From NCBI GenBank assembly GCA_943912755.1, contig CALTWF010000001.1:62001-126000 (forward strand): a DNA stretch of 64,000 nt, read 5' to 3'. Positions 34,339 to 42,921 of this stretch are shown here, in pieces (the first letter of the stretch is position 1; every line of letters starts with the position of its first letter). Below the pieces are notes generated by a model. It saw only the letters and a list, made by a program, of their open reading frames with translations, searched no databases and was not told where the DNA came from. The position numbers and the translations under genes were made by a program. The stretch is from an uncultured Pseudomonas sp. GTDB taxonomy: Bacteria > Pseudomonadota > Gammaproteobacteria > Pseudomonadales > Pseudomonadaceae.

Positions 34339-35202
34339 TCAGCTCATCTGGCCGAAGCGGCCGGCATGGAAATCGTCGAAGGCCTGGACGATTTCGGCCT
34401 GGCTGTTCATCACGAACGGGCCGTAGCCAACGATGGGTTCGTCCAGCGGTTCGCCGCTGAGCCAGAGCAACATCGCGTCGCTTTCGGCTTCGACCAGCAC
34501 CTCGTCGCCATCGCGCTCGAACAGCACCAGCTGGGCGGCGCCGACCGGTTGCCCGCCATTGACCTTGAGCGTGCCGCGCAACACCACCAGCGCGGCGTTA
34601 CGCCCGGGCCCCGCTGCCAGGCGCAGCGACTTGCCGGCAACCAGCTGCATGTCCCACACGTCCATCGGCGTGAAGGTGCGCGCCGGGCCGCGATGGCCCA
34701 GGTAGTCGCCGGCGATCACCCGCAGGCTGCCGGCGCCATCGGCCAGGGCCACCCGCGGGATATCGCCATCGAGCAAGGTCTGGTAACCCGCCGCTGCCGA
34801 TTTGTCGCGGGCCGGCAGGTTGACCCAGAGCTGGACCATTTCCAGCATGCCGCCGCGCTCGGCGAAGGATGGCGCGTGGAACTCCTCGTGGATGATGCCG
34901 CCGGCGGCGGTCATCCACTGCACATCGCCCGGGCCGATGAAACCGCCGGCACCGGTGGAATCGCGGTGCTCCAGCTCGCCCTGGTAGACGATGGTCACGG
35001 TCTCGAAGCCGCGGTGCGGATGCTGGCCGACGCCGCGGCGGGCCTGGGTCGGGGCGAAATGCTGTGGTCCGGCGTAGTCCAGCAGCAGGAACGGGCTGAT
35101 ATGCCGGGCCAGGTCGTCGTAGGTGAACAGGCTGCGTACCGGAAAACCGTCACCGACCCAGTGGGCCGGCGGGGCTGGATAGACACCTTGGATCTTTTTC
35201 AT
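34339..35202 (-). CDS. Pirin family protein
   Basis: 287-aa bicupin pirin. The N-terminal cupin has the metal site 'HPHRGFETVTIVYQGELEHRDS' spread over the family pattern, with ligands His-x-His, His and Glu ('HEEF'). The C-terminal cupin is degenerate. Pirins act as quercetinases or redox-sensitive regulators. RBS GAGGAGG just upstream of ATG 35202. Single gene transcribed toward the DUF1652 gene. Confidence 0.9.
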   Translation of the reverse strand: MKKIQGVYPAPPAHWVGDGFPVRSLFTYDDLARHISPFLLLDYAGPQHFAPTQARRGVGQHPHRGFETVTIVYQGELEHRDSTGAGGFIGPGDVQWMTAAGGIIHEEFHAPSFAERGGMLEMVQLWVNLPARDKSAAAGYQTLLDGDIPRVALADGAGSLRVIAGDYLGHRGPARTFTPMDVWDMQLVAGKSLRLAAGPGRNAALVVLRGTLKVNGGQPVGAAQLVLFERDGDEVLVEAESDAMLLWLSGEPLDEPIVGYGPFVMNSQAEIVQAFDDFHAGRFGQMS

Positions 35203-35298
35203 GAGAAACCTCCTCGTTGCATGGACAGCACCATACCCATGCAGCGAAAGAGGCGGTAGAGGGCAAAAAGCGCTTTCACTGTCCCGCTGATGGAACGA

Positions 35299-36201
35299 TC
35301 AAGCGGATTTGAACTGGGGTTCGTCAGCCGCCTGCAACAGCCAGGCTTCGATGCGGTGCGCGCTGTCGTGGGGATCTTCCTGCATGAAGCAGTGCCCGCC
35401 GGGGACCTTGCGCGGTTCCACGTTGGTGTTCAACCGGGCCCAGCGCGCCAGCGACAGTGGCACGAAGGGATAGGTCTGCTCGCCGTGCAGCACCAGGGTC
35501 GGGGTCTGCACCCGGGCCAGCGATGCCCACATGCGTTTCGGGAAGGAGCTGAAGATCTCCACCTCGCGGCTCGGCCGGCAACGCAGCACCACCCCGGCAC
35601 CGCAATCGCCGATGGCATGGCTGACATAGGCCTGCAACGCCGCCTCGCTCCAGCCCTTGAAGATGCCGCGACCGTGCAGCGAATCGTGGGCGGCCTGGCG
35701 GTCCGGCCAATAGCTGCGGCGGGTCGCGGCCTTGCGCGCAAGGCCGTGGCGACGGTGCATGCCGAACCAGCTGGCCACCCCCATCACGCCGATCATCGAG
35801 CGGCTGAATACCACCGGATCGAGCAACACCGCGCGCTGGAACAGCTGCGGTTCGAGCTCCAGCATCAGGCCGGTAAGCACGCCACCGAAGCTATGGCCAA
35901 CGGCGAAGCACGGCACATCGCCATACTCGCCGCGACCGGCAGCGAAGGCCTCCAGGGCCAGTTCGGCGCTGCGGTTCCAGCCGACGAAGGCGCCGCCGTG
36001 GTCGCTGTCGCCGTGGCCCTGCACATCGCTCAGCCACAGGTCGAAATGCACGGCCAACAACTCCAGCAGCGGCTGGTAGGCCAGGCAGCAGAAGCCGTTG
36101 CCGTGGATGAAATGCAGCAGCGGCTTGCCGCTGGCCGGCGAACGCCAGCCACGCAGGGTGAAGCGTTCGGCGCAATCATGCGTCCAGGGGATCAGTTCCA
36201 T
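35299..36201 (-). CDS. Alpha/beta hydrolase
   Basis: 300-aa alpha/beta-hydrolase. The oxyanion/N-terminal motif is 'HFIHGNGFCCLAYQP' (HGNG), the nucleophile elbow 'VGHSFGGVLTG' (GHSFGG), and the C-terminal histidine lies in 'PGGHCFMQEDP'. The C-terminal end ('PQFKSA') lacks tags. Substrate unknown; it is downstream of the LysE gene, 18 nt apart, and could be co-transcribed. Confidence 0.88.
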   Translation of the reverse strand: MELIPWTHDCAERFTLRGWRSPASGKPLLHFIHGNGFCCLAYQPLLELLAVHFDLWLSDVQGHGDSDHGGAFVGWNRSAELALEAFAAGRGEYGDVPCFAVGHSFGGVLTGLMLELEPQLFQRAVLLDPVVFSRSMIGVMGVASWFGMHRRHGLARKAATRRSYWPDRQAAHDSLHGRGIFKGWSEAALQAYVSHAIGDCGAGVVLRCRPSREVEIFSSFPKRMWASLARVQTPTLVLHGEQTYPFVPLSLARWARLNTNVEPRKVPGGHCFMQEDPHDSAHRIEAWLLQAADEPQFKSA

Positions 36202-36219
36202 CGGGGCTCGCAGCAGGAA

Positions 36220-36843
36220 TCAGGAAAAGCCCGATTCTACAAACAGCAGCGGATACAGAGATAGCACCAACAGCGCGGCCATCAGCAGGTTAAACAGCCG
36301 AAGCCAACGGGGATCCTGCAAGAAGCGCCGCAGCGCACTGCCGAACATGACCCACACGGCCACGGCCGGCAGGTTGACCACGCAGAACACCAGGGCGATG
36401 ACGATGACGTTGACCAGGTAACCCTGGGCCGGCGTGTAGGTGGTGATCGCCCCGACCGCCATTACCCAGGCCTTGGGGTTGACCCACTGGAAGGCTGCCG
36501 CGCCGAGGAAGCTCAGCGGCTTGCGGCTTTCAGGGGATGCCGCCGACATCGGCCCGGAAGTGGCGATCTTCCAGGCCAGGTACAGCAGGTAGGCCACGCC
36601 AGCGTAGCGCAGCACGCTGTAGATCGCCGGATAGACCTTGAACACCTCGCCCAGGCCGAGGCCCACCGCCAGCACCATGACCATGAAGCCGATGCTCACG
36701 CCCAATGCATGAGGCACGCTGCGGCGTACCCCGAAGTTGACCCCGGAGGCCAGCAGCATGGTGTTGTTCGGGCCGGGTGTGATGGAGGAAACGAAGGCGA
36801 ACAGCACGAAGGCTGAAAGCAGGTTCAGGGAGGTGAGCAGCAT
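36220..36843 (-). CDS. LysE/RhtB-family exporter
   Basis: 207-aa membrane protein with six hydrophobic segments. The family signature 'SSITPGPNNTMLLASG' follows the first segment and 'AAAFQWVNPKAWVMAVGAI' marks the middle. Members export amino acids or homoserine lactones; the substrate cannot be read. ATG 36843. It diverges from the GNAT gene across a 195-nt gap with an AT-rich centre (AGTTTAAATTAGTC) that could hold both promoters. Confidence 0.9.
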   Translation of the reverse strand: MLLTSLNLLSAFVLFAFVSSITPGPNNTMLLASGVNFGVRRSVPHALGVSIGFMVMVLAVGLGLGEVFKVYPAIYSVLRYAGVAYLLYLAWKIATSGPMSAASPESRKPLSFLGAAAFQWVNPKAWVMAVGAITTYTPAQGYLVNVIVIALVFCVVNLPAVAVWVMFGSALRRFLQDPRWLRLFNLLMAALLVLSLYPLLFVESGFS

Positions 36844-37038
36844 GGCGGGTGGTCCTGGTGGAGGTGTTTCGAGTTGTTGCTTTACCCTACCGGGAATACT
36901 TCACTGCCGACCGGTACAGTCAGTTTAAATTAGTCAGGTACACCACACTGTTACGGCCCCTGCGGCAAAGCGGATTGGGTGTCGAATCCGGGCGATCTGG
37001 ACTAGGATGTGGCCAATTATTTCCGCTGGAACCCCTTC

Positions 37039-37518
37039 ATGTCCTTGCAGATCCGCCCCGCCCGCGTCGAAGACGCCGAACAGATCCTTGCCTTCATCAC
37101 CGAGCTGGCCGAGTACGAGCGCGCCCGCCATGAGGTGGTCGCCACCGTCGAGCATATCCGCCGCAGCCTGTTCGCCGCCGACAGCGCCGCCAAGGCGCTG
37201 ATCTGCGAGCGCGAGGGCCAGGCCATCGGCTTTGCCGTGTACTTCTTCAGCTATTCCACCTGGCTCGGGCAGAACGGCCTGTACCTCGAAGACCTCTACG
37301 TCACCCCGCAGGCCCGTGGTACCGGTGCCGGCAAGGCGCTGCTGCGCCACCTGGCCGGGCTGGCCTGCGACAACGATTGCGGACGCTTCGAGTGGAGCGT
37401 GCTGGACTGGAACCAACCCGCCATCGATTTCTACAAGTCCATCGGTGCCGAGCCCCAGGACGAGTGGGTGCGCTACCGCATGGACGGCGAGACCCTGCGC
37501 GCCTTCGCCCGGGCTTGA
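37039..37518 (+). CDS. GNAT N-acetyltransferase
   Basis: 159-aa single-domain GNAT, with acetyl-CoA pyrophosphate loop 'TPQARGTGAGKALLRHL' (R-G-T-G-A-G) and the C-terminal 'VLDWNQPAIDFYKSIGA' motif. It resembles diamine N-acetyltransferase-like proteins (SpdA/Ats1 type). ATG 37039 gives the usual start 'MSLQIRPARVEDAEQ'; a GTG at 37009 is an alternative. Confidence 0.88.
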   Translation: MSLQIRPARVEDAEQILAFITELAEYERARHEVVATVEHIRRSLFAADSAAKALICEREGQAIGFAVYFFSYSTWLGQNGLYLEDLYVTPQARGTGAGKALLRHLAGLACDNDCGRFEWSVLDWNQPAIDFYKSIGAEPQDEWVRYRMDGETLRAFARA

Positions 37519-37557
37519 ACGAACGGCCGCAGCGGCCGGCAGCAGGGATATCGACAC

Positions 37558-39210
37558 ATGGCAGTGACCGCGAATACCCAGACCTTCACCATCCTCGCCC
37601 AGGACCCGGCGATCGAAGCCGCTCCCGGCCAGCCGCTGTTCGCCCGGGTCGGCGTGCCCCTGGAGCGACTGGCCGAGGGCCCCAGCGGCTACCGGGTCAA
37701 GGTGGTGGATTTCGACGCCTCGGCCAATCGCCTGTACCTGGCCCCGCCCTACCAGCAGGTTGCGGGGGAGGCAGCCGTCGACCCTTTCGACCCGCCGGAC
37801 GCCGGCCTGCTCGGCCAGCCGGGCTTTCATTGCCAGCAGGTCTACGCGGTGATCATGCGCCTGCTGGCGCGCTTCGAGCTGGCCCTGGGCCGGCGGGTGG
37901 CCTGGGGCTTCGATGGCCATCAACTGCATGTGGTGCCCCACGCCTTCGTCGAGGCCAATGCCTACTACTCCCGGGAAGACCGTGCCCTGCTCTTCGGCTA
38001 TTTCCAGGATGGCGCGGACTGGGTATTCACCTGCCTGTCCCACGATATCGTCGCCCATGAAACCACCCACGCCCTGCTCGACGGCCTGCGCGCCGGCTTC
38101 ATGCGCGCCTCCGGACCGGACCAGGCGGCATTCCATGAAGGCTTCGCCGATGTGATCGCCCTGCTTTCGGTGTTTTCCCTCGGCGAAGTGGTCGAGTTTG
38201 CCCTCACCTGCTATCGCGGGGTGAGCATCCGCCAACAGGGCGATGCCCGGCTGATCGACGGCGCGGCGCTGGATATCGATGCCCTGGCCGACACCCTGCT
38301 GTTCGGCCTCGGCGAGCAATTTGGCCAGGCCACCAGCGGCATGCGCGGCAATCCGCTGCGCCGCTCGGCGGAGAAACGCCCGTCCACCGCCTACCTGGGC
38401 AGTGCCGAGTACGACGACGCCCATAGCCGCGGCGAGATCTTCTCCGCCGCCATGCTGCGCAGCCTGCTCGAACTGTGGATAGCGCGCTGCAAGGCCCTCG
38501 GCACCTTCGGCGACGACCTGTACAGCCTCGATGCGGTAGTTGCCGAAGGGGCCAAGGCCGCCGATCAGTTGCTGACCATCGCCATCCGCGCCCTCGACTA
38601 TTCGCCGCCACTGGACCTGGAGTTCGGCTACTACCTGGCGGCCCTGCTCACCGTCGACAGCGAAGTGGCGCCGGACGACTCGCGCTACAGCTACCGCCAG
38701 ATCATTCGCGACACTTTCGCCAGCTACGGCATCCAGGTGCCGCCGGGCCTCACCGATGCCAACGGCTGCTGGCTGACCTTCAGTGACAACGACAAGCTGC
38801 GCTACCAGAACAGCCATTTCGATTCGCTGCTGCGCGATACCGAGGAAGTCTTCCGCTTTCTCTGGGAGAACCGCGAACTGCTGCAGATCGACGAGCGTGC
38901 CTATACCGAGGTGGTCTCGGTACGCCCCAGCCTGCGCCTGGGCCCGGACGGTTTCGTGCTGCGCGAGACGGTCTGCGAGTTCACCAGCCGGATCAACCTG
39001 TTCGGCGCCGAGTTCACCTCGGTGTTCAAGGAGCCACGCCCCGACTGGCTGCATACCACCACCCCGTTCACCGTCTACGGCGCCGGCACGCTGATCTTCG
39101 ACCAGTACGGACGGATCAAGTACTGCATCCAGCGCCCGCTGAGCGACACCCGCTGGCAGGTACGCCGCCTGGAGTGGCTGTACGGCCCCGGCAGCGAGGT
39201 ACAGGCATGA
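37558..39210 (+). CDS. Putative gluzincin metallopeptidase (550 aa)
   Basis: 550-aa soluble protein with a zinc-peptidase signature: H167-E168-x2-H171 in 'DIVAHETTHALLDGL', and a third-ligand-type Glu194 in 'AFHEGFADVIALL', 26 residues after the first Glu (gluzincin spacing, thermolysin-like EGxxD). The C-terminal third is beta-rich. No signal peptide, so a cytoplasmic role. It overlaps the next gene, an MBL-fold hydrolase, by ATGA. I do not recognise a named family. GATAT CGACAC precedes the ATG; RBS is weak ('AGCAGGGA'). Confidence 0.7.
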   Translation: MAVTANTQTFTILAQDPAIEAAPGQPLFARVGVPLERLAEGPSGYRVKVVDFDASANRLYLAPPYQQVAGEAAVDPFDPPDAGLLGQPGFHCQQVYAVIMRLLARFELALGRRVAWGFDGHQLHVVPHAFVEANAYYSREDRALLFGYFQDGADWVFTCLSHDIVAHETTHALLDGLRAGFMRASGPDQAAFHEGFADVIALLSVFSLGEVVEFALTCYRGVSIRQQGDARLIDGAALDIDALADTLLFGLGEQFGQATSGMRGNPLRRSAEKRPSTAYLGSAEYDDAHSRGEIFSAAMLRSLLELWIARCKALGTFGDDLYSLDAVVAEGAKAADQLLTIAIRALDYSPPLDLEFGYYLAALLTVDSEVAPDDSRYSYRQIIRDTFASYGIQVPPGLTDANGCWLTFSDNDKLRYQNSHFDSLLRDTEEVFRFLWENRELLQIDERAYTEVVSVRPSLRLGPDGFVLRETVCEFTSRINLFGAEFTSVFKEPRPDWLHTTTPFTVYGAGTLIFDQYGRIKYCIQRPLSDTRWQVRRLEWLYGPGSEVQA

Positions 39211-40487
39211 GCCCGATCCGCCTGCATCTGTTCGCCTACCAGGTCGGTTTCGGCGACTGCTTCCTGCTGCGCTTCGTCTATCCCGACGACAGTCACCGCC
39301 ATGTGCTGATCGACTTCGGCACCGTGGGCATGCCCGAGGGGGTCGACAAGGCCGCGCAGATGCTGCGCATCGCCAACGACATCAAGGACAAGTGCGCCGG
39401 CAAGCTCGACGCGCTGGTCGCCACCCACCGGCATGCCGACCATATCAGCGGCTTCGATCCGCTGAAGAAAGGCAACGGCCCCGGCGCCATCATTGCTGCG
39501 CTGGAACCGGACGTGGTCCTGCAACCCTGGACCGAGCAGCCGGACCTGGCGGAAAACGCCACTGCGCCGCTGGCTGCCGCGCATGTCCAGGCCCTGGCCG
39601 GGATGAACGAAGTGGCGCGCCAGCTCAGGGCGCGGCTGGACGAACAACCCAAGGGGCTGACTGCGGAGCTGCAGCGGCGCCTGGGCTTTCTTGGGGAAAA
39701 CAACATCGCCAACAAGGGCGCGGTGAACAACCTTATCGCCATGGGCACGCGCCCCGGGGCCCGGGCGGTCTACGCCCACTTCGGCAGCGACGACCCGCTG
39801 GCCGCCGTGTTGCCGGGCATCCGCACCCGGGTCCTCGGCCCGCCGACGGTGGAGCAAAGTGCCGAAGTGCGCCGCGAGCGCCGTAGCGACCCGGAATACT
39901 GGCTGCGCGCGCCCTTGCTGTTCGCCCCCCAGGGCAGTGCCGCCAGCGGCGCCTCGCCGTTTGCCGATGCGCCCTACGTACGGGGCGGCAAGCTGCCGCA
40001 ACAGGCGCGCTGGATCGCCGGGCGGGTGCGCCAGGCTCGCGGTACGCAATGGCTGTCCATCGTCACCGCGCTGGACAAGGCGATGAACAACACCAGCCTG
40101 ATCCTGCTGTTCGAAGCCGGCGGCAAGAAGCTGCTGTTCCCCGGCGATGCGCAGATCGAGAACTGGCGCTACGCCCTGAACCAGCCGGAAATCGCCGAGC
40201 TGCTGGCCTCGGTGGACCTGTACAAGGTCGGCCATCACGGCAGCCTCAATGCCACGCCGAAAAGCCTGTGGAACGGCTTCGACAAAAAGGCCGCGGGCCA
40301 GCAGCCGGGGCGGCTGACCAGCGTGCTGTCGACCCTGCCCGGCCAGTACGGCAACAAGAACGCCGGCGACGGTACCGAGGTGCCACGGGTGCCGTTGCTC
40401 GATGAGCTGGACAAGGAGTCGGAGCTGCATGACACGCATCGATTGGGGGTGGATGTGTTGTTTGATGAGGTGGTGCTGGATCTGTAG
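39207..40487 (+). CDS. MBL-fold metallo-hydrolase (ComEC-like)
   Basis: 426-aa metallo-beta-lactamase-fold protein. The first metal motif is H74-x-H76-x-D78-H79 in 'ATHRHADHISGFD', and 'LLFPGDAQIENW' and 'KVGHHGSLNATP' give later metal ligands. The ending resembles the ComEC/Rec2 competence-type MBL domain, but there is no membrane part. Family members are hydrolases, often nucleases or phosphodiesterases. Translationally coupled (ATGA) with the preceding metallopeptidase, suggesting a two-component unit; the pair is followed 50 nt later by a converging transporter gene. Confidence 0.82.
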   Translation: MSPIRLHLFAYQVGFGDCFLLRFVYPDDSHRHVLIDFGTVGMPEGVDKAAQMLRIANDIKDKCAGKLDALVATHRHADHISGFDPLKKGNGPGAIIAALEPDVVLQPWTEQPDLAENATAPLAAAHVQALAGMNEVARQLRARLDEQPKGLTAELQRRLGFLGENNIANKGAVNNLIAMGTRPGARAVYAHFGSDDPLAAVLPGIRTRVLGPPTVEQSAEVRRERRSDPEYWLRAPLLFAPQGSAASGASPFADAPYVRGGKLPQQARWIAGRVRQARGTQWLSIVTALDKAMNNTSLILLFEAGGKKLLFPGDAQIENWRYALNQPEIAELLASVDLYKVGHHGSLNATPKSLWNGFDKKAAGQQPGRLTSVLSTLPGQYGNKNAGDGTEVPRVPLLDELDKESELHDTHRLGVDVLFDEVVLDL

Positions 40488-40537
40488 GGGTTTGAGTGGA
40501 GAACGCCCAAAAAACCAAGCCAGGCACCTCGCCCCCC

Positions 40538-41500
40538 TCACCCCCGCCCCGCATAGCGCTGCGCCAGCACCGCACACACCATCAGCTGGATCTGGTGAAA
40601 CAGCATCAACGGCAGGATCAACGCGCCCACCGCACCGCCGGTGAACAACAGCTGGGCCATCGGCACACCGGTGGCCATGCTCTTTTTCGAGCCGGCGAAG
40701 AGGATGGTGATGCGGTCCTCGACACTGAACCCCAGCCAGCGCCCCAGGCTGCGGGTACACCAGAGCACCAGGGCGAGCAGCACGCAGCAGACCAGGGCCA
40801 GGCCGAGCAGGCGCGACGGCGGTACCGAATGCCACAGGCCGCTGACCACCGCGTCGCTGAATGCCGTGTACACCACCAGCAGGATCGAGCCCTGGTCCAC
40901 CGATTTCAGCCAGCCCGCATTGCGCGCCACCCAGGCGCCGATCCAGCGCCGCGCCAGTTGCCCGGCGACGAAGGGCACCAGCAGTTGCAGGACGATCGCA
41001 CCCACGGCGTGCAGGTTCGAGCCGCTGTCGCCCTCCACGCCCATCAACAGCATCACCAGCAGAGGGGTCAGGACGATCCCCAGCAGGCTCGACGCCGCCG
41101 CGCTGCAGATAGCCGCCGGGACATTGCCGCGCGCCAGCGAGGTGAAGGCAATCGCCGATTGCACCGTGGCCGGCAAGGCGCACAGGTAGAGCACGCCGAG
41201 GTACAGGGCATCGCCCACCAGCGGCAGGATCAGCGGCTTGAGCAACAGCCCGAGCAGCGGAAACATCACGAAGGTGCAGGCGAACACCAGCAGGTGCAGG
41301 CGCCAGTGCCCGGCCCCGGCGATCACCGCCTCGCGGGACAGCTTGGCACCATGCAGGAAGAACAGCAGGGCAATGGCCAGGTGCGTCAGGGTTTCGAAGA
41401 ACGCCATGGCGCCGCCGGAGGCCGGCAGCCAGGTGGCAATGGCGACCACCGCGAGCAGGGCCAGGGTGAAATTGTCGAAGAGCAGTCGCAGCTGTTTCAT
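40538..41500 (-). CDS. Bile acid:sodium symporter family transporter
   Basis: 320-aa membrane protein with 9-10 hydrophobic segments, carrying the family's 'LCALPATVQSAIAF' crossover and 'FAGSKKSMATGVPMA' motif (as in the YfeH/SBF-like subfamily). Substrates of bacterial homologues include organic anions and keto acids. ATG 41500 follows GGAAGCCC; an adjacent TTG is ignored. Divergent from an AraC regulator 93 nt away, a likely regulator. Confidence 0.87.
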   Translation of the reverse strand: MKQLRLLFDNFTLALLAVVAIATWLPASGGAMAFFETLTHLAIALLFFLHGAKLSREAVIAGAGHWRLHLLVFACTFVMFPLLGLLLKPLILPLVGDALYLGVLYLCALPATVQSAIAFTSLARGNVPAAICSAAASSLLGIVLTPLLVMLLMGVEGDSGSNLHAVGAIVLQLLVPFVAGQLARRWIGAWVARNAGWLKSVDQGSILLVVYTAFSDAVVSGLWHSVPPSRLLGLALVCCVLLALVLWCTRSLGRWLGFSVEDRITILFAGSKKSMATGVPMAQLLFTGGAVGALILPLMLFHQIQLMVCAVLAQRYAGRG

Positions 41501-41593
41501 CAAGGGCTTCCGGCGGGTTGAGAGTGACGTGCGGGAGACGATAAGGTGTCCGCCACGTTCCGACTAACGCCAGAAACCCACGAATATCGTCGA

Positions 41594-42385
41594 ATGGACA
41601 ATTCCCGATTGCAGCTGAGTGACCTGACGGCCCTGCCCCGCCCGCTCTACGGCCAGCGCAGCAGCCTGCCGAACATCGCCCTGGACTACCGCCACCGGCA
41701 CCCCTGGGGCCAGCTTTCCCATGCCCTGCACGGGGTGTTGCAGGTGCGCACCGACACGGCCCGGCTGGTGGTGCCGCCGCACCGCGCGGTGTGGATCCCG
41801 CCGGGGCTGGCGCATCGCGTCAGCAGCAGCGCCGGCGCCTGTATCCGCAGCCTGTATATCCAACCGACGCACTCGCCGTGGAGCGACGCCGGCTGCCGGG
41901 TGATCGCCGTCGACCCGCTGCTGCGCGAACTGATCCGCGCCTTTGGCGAGTTGCCGGTGGAGTACGACCTGGCAGGTGCCGACGGGCGCCTGGCCGCGGT
42001 CCTGCTGGACCGCCTGGGCCTGGCCGAAGCGCTCGACCTGGTCCTGCCACAGCCCCGCGACCCGCGCTTGCGTGCGTTGTGCCGCCAGGCCACGGCAAAA
42101 CCCTGGGCCGCCATCGGCCTGGACGCGGCCAGCCGCAAGGCCGGGGTCAGCGAAAAGACCCTGAGCCGGCTGTTTCTCAAGGAAACCGGCATGACCTTCC
42201 GCAGCTGGCGCCAGCGCATGCGCCTGGTCAGCGCGCTGCCGGCACTGGAACGTGGCGAGCGGGTCACCGATGTGGCCCTGGCCTGCGGCTACGACTCGCT
42301 GTCGGCGTTCATCGCCGCGTTCGGCAAGCTGTTCGGCCTGTCCCCCGGCGAGCTGGCCCGGGGCGGCAGCGTGCCGCATGCCTGA
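41594..42385 (+). CDS. AraC family transcriptional regulator
   Basis: 263-aa regulator. An N-terminal cupin ('HRHPWGQLSHALHGVLQV') may bind ligand or metal, and a C-terminal AraC domain has two HTHs ('AASRKAGVSEKTLSRLFLKETGM' and 'VTDVALACGYDSLSAFIAAFGK'). It resembles YfiF/NimR-like regulators of neighbouring exporters. The ATG 41594 has a weak RBS; GTG 41546 is an in-frame alternative with AAGG upstream. Probable regulator of the divergent symporter gene. Confidence 0.85.
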   Translation: MDNSRLQLSDLTALPRPLYGQRSSLPNIALDYRHRHPWGQLSHALHGVLQVRTDTARLVVPPHRAVWIPPGLAHRVSSSAGACIRSLYIQPTHSPWSDAGCRVIAVDPLLRELIRAFGELPVEYDLAGADGRLAAVLLDRLGLAEALDLVLPQPRDPRLRALCRQATAKPWAAIGLDAASRKAGVSEKTLSRLFLKETGMTFRSWRQRMRLVSALPALERGERVTDVALACGYDSLSAFIAAFGKLFGLSPGELARGGSVPHA

Positions 42386-42447
42386 ATGAGAAGCGCTTGC
42401 TATGCTGGGCGCCGCTATTTCCAGCCACCCGAACAAGGATCCGAGCT

Positions 42448-42918
42448 TTGAAAGCTGCCTGCGTACTGCTTCTGAGCCTGCTGCCCCTCATGGCCAACGC
42501 CGCCGAAGTCGGCGAGAGCGTCAAGCCCTTCACCCTGAACGACCAGCACGATCAGGCCTTCACCCTCGACGGCAACACCCGCGTGCTTCTGGCAGCCAGC
42601 GACATGGACGGTGCCAAGCTGGTCAAGGCGGCCCTGTCCGATCAGCCCAAGGGCTGGCTGGAAGCCCGCCACACCGTGTTCGTCGCCGATATCCAGGGCA
42701 TGCCGTCGTTGATCAGCAAACTGTTCGCCGTGCCGAAGATGCGCGACTACAGCTACCGCGTGGTGCTCGATCGCGAAGGCCAGGTAGTGCCGCAGTACGC
42801 CGTTGCTGCGGGCCAGGTGCAGTGGCTGCAACTGGAGGACGGCAAGGTGCTGTCCAAGCAGTCGTTCAGCGATGCCGAGGCACTGCGCAAGGCGCTCGCC
42901 GCGTTGCCCCAGGGCTGA
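42448..42918 (+). CDS. Exported YtfJ-like thioredoxin-fold protein
   Basis: 156-aa protein with a signal peptide (residues 1-19, ANA-AE). The mature domain starts 'VGESVKPFTLNDQHDQAF', like the opening of AhpC/TSA-type folds, but has no CxxC or peroxidatic Cys; 'VVLDREGQVV' is present near the end. Start is TTG 42448 after ACAAGGAT, the only start matching the signal peptide. Function unknown. Confidence 0.7.
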   Translation: MKAACVLLLSLLPLMANAAEVGESVKPFTLNDQHDQAFTLDGNTRVLLAASDMDGAKLVKAALSDQPKGWLEARHTVFVADIQGMPSLISKLFAVPKMRDYSYRVVLDREGQVVPQYAVAAGQVQWLQLEDGKVLSKQSFSDAEALRKALAALPQG

Positions 42919-42921
42919 GCC

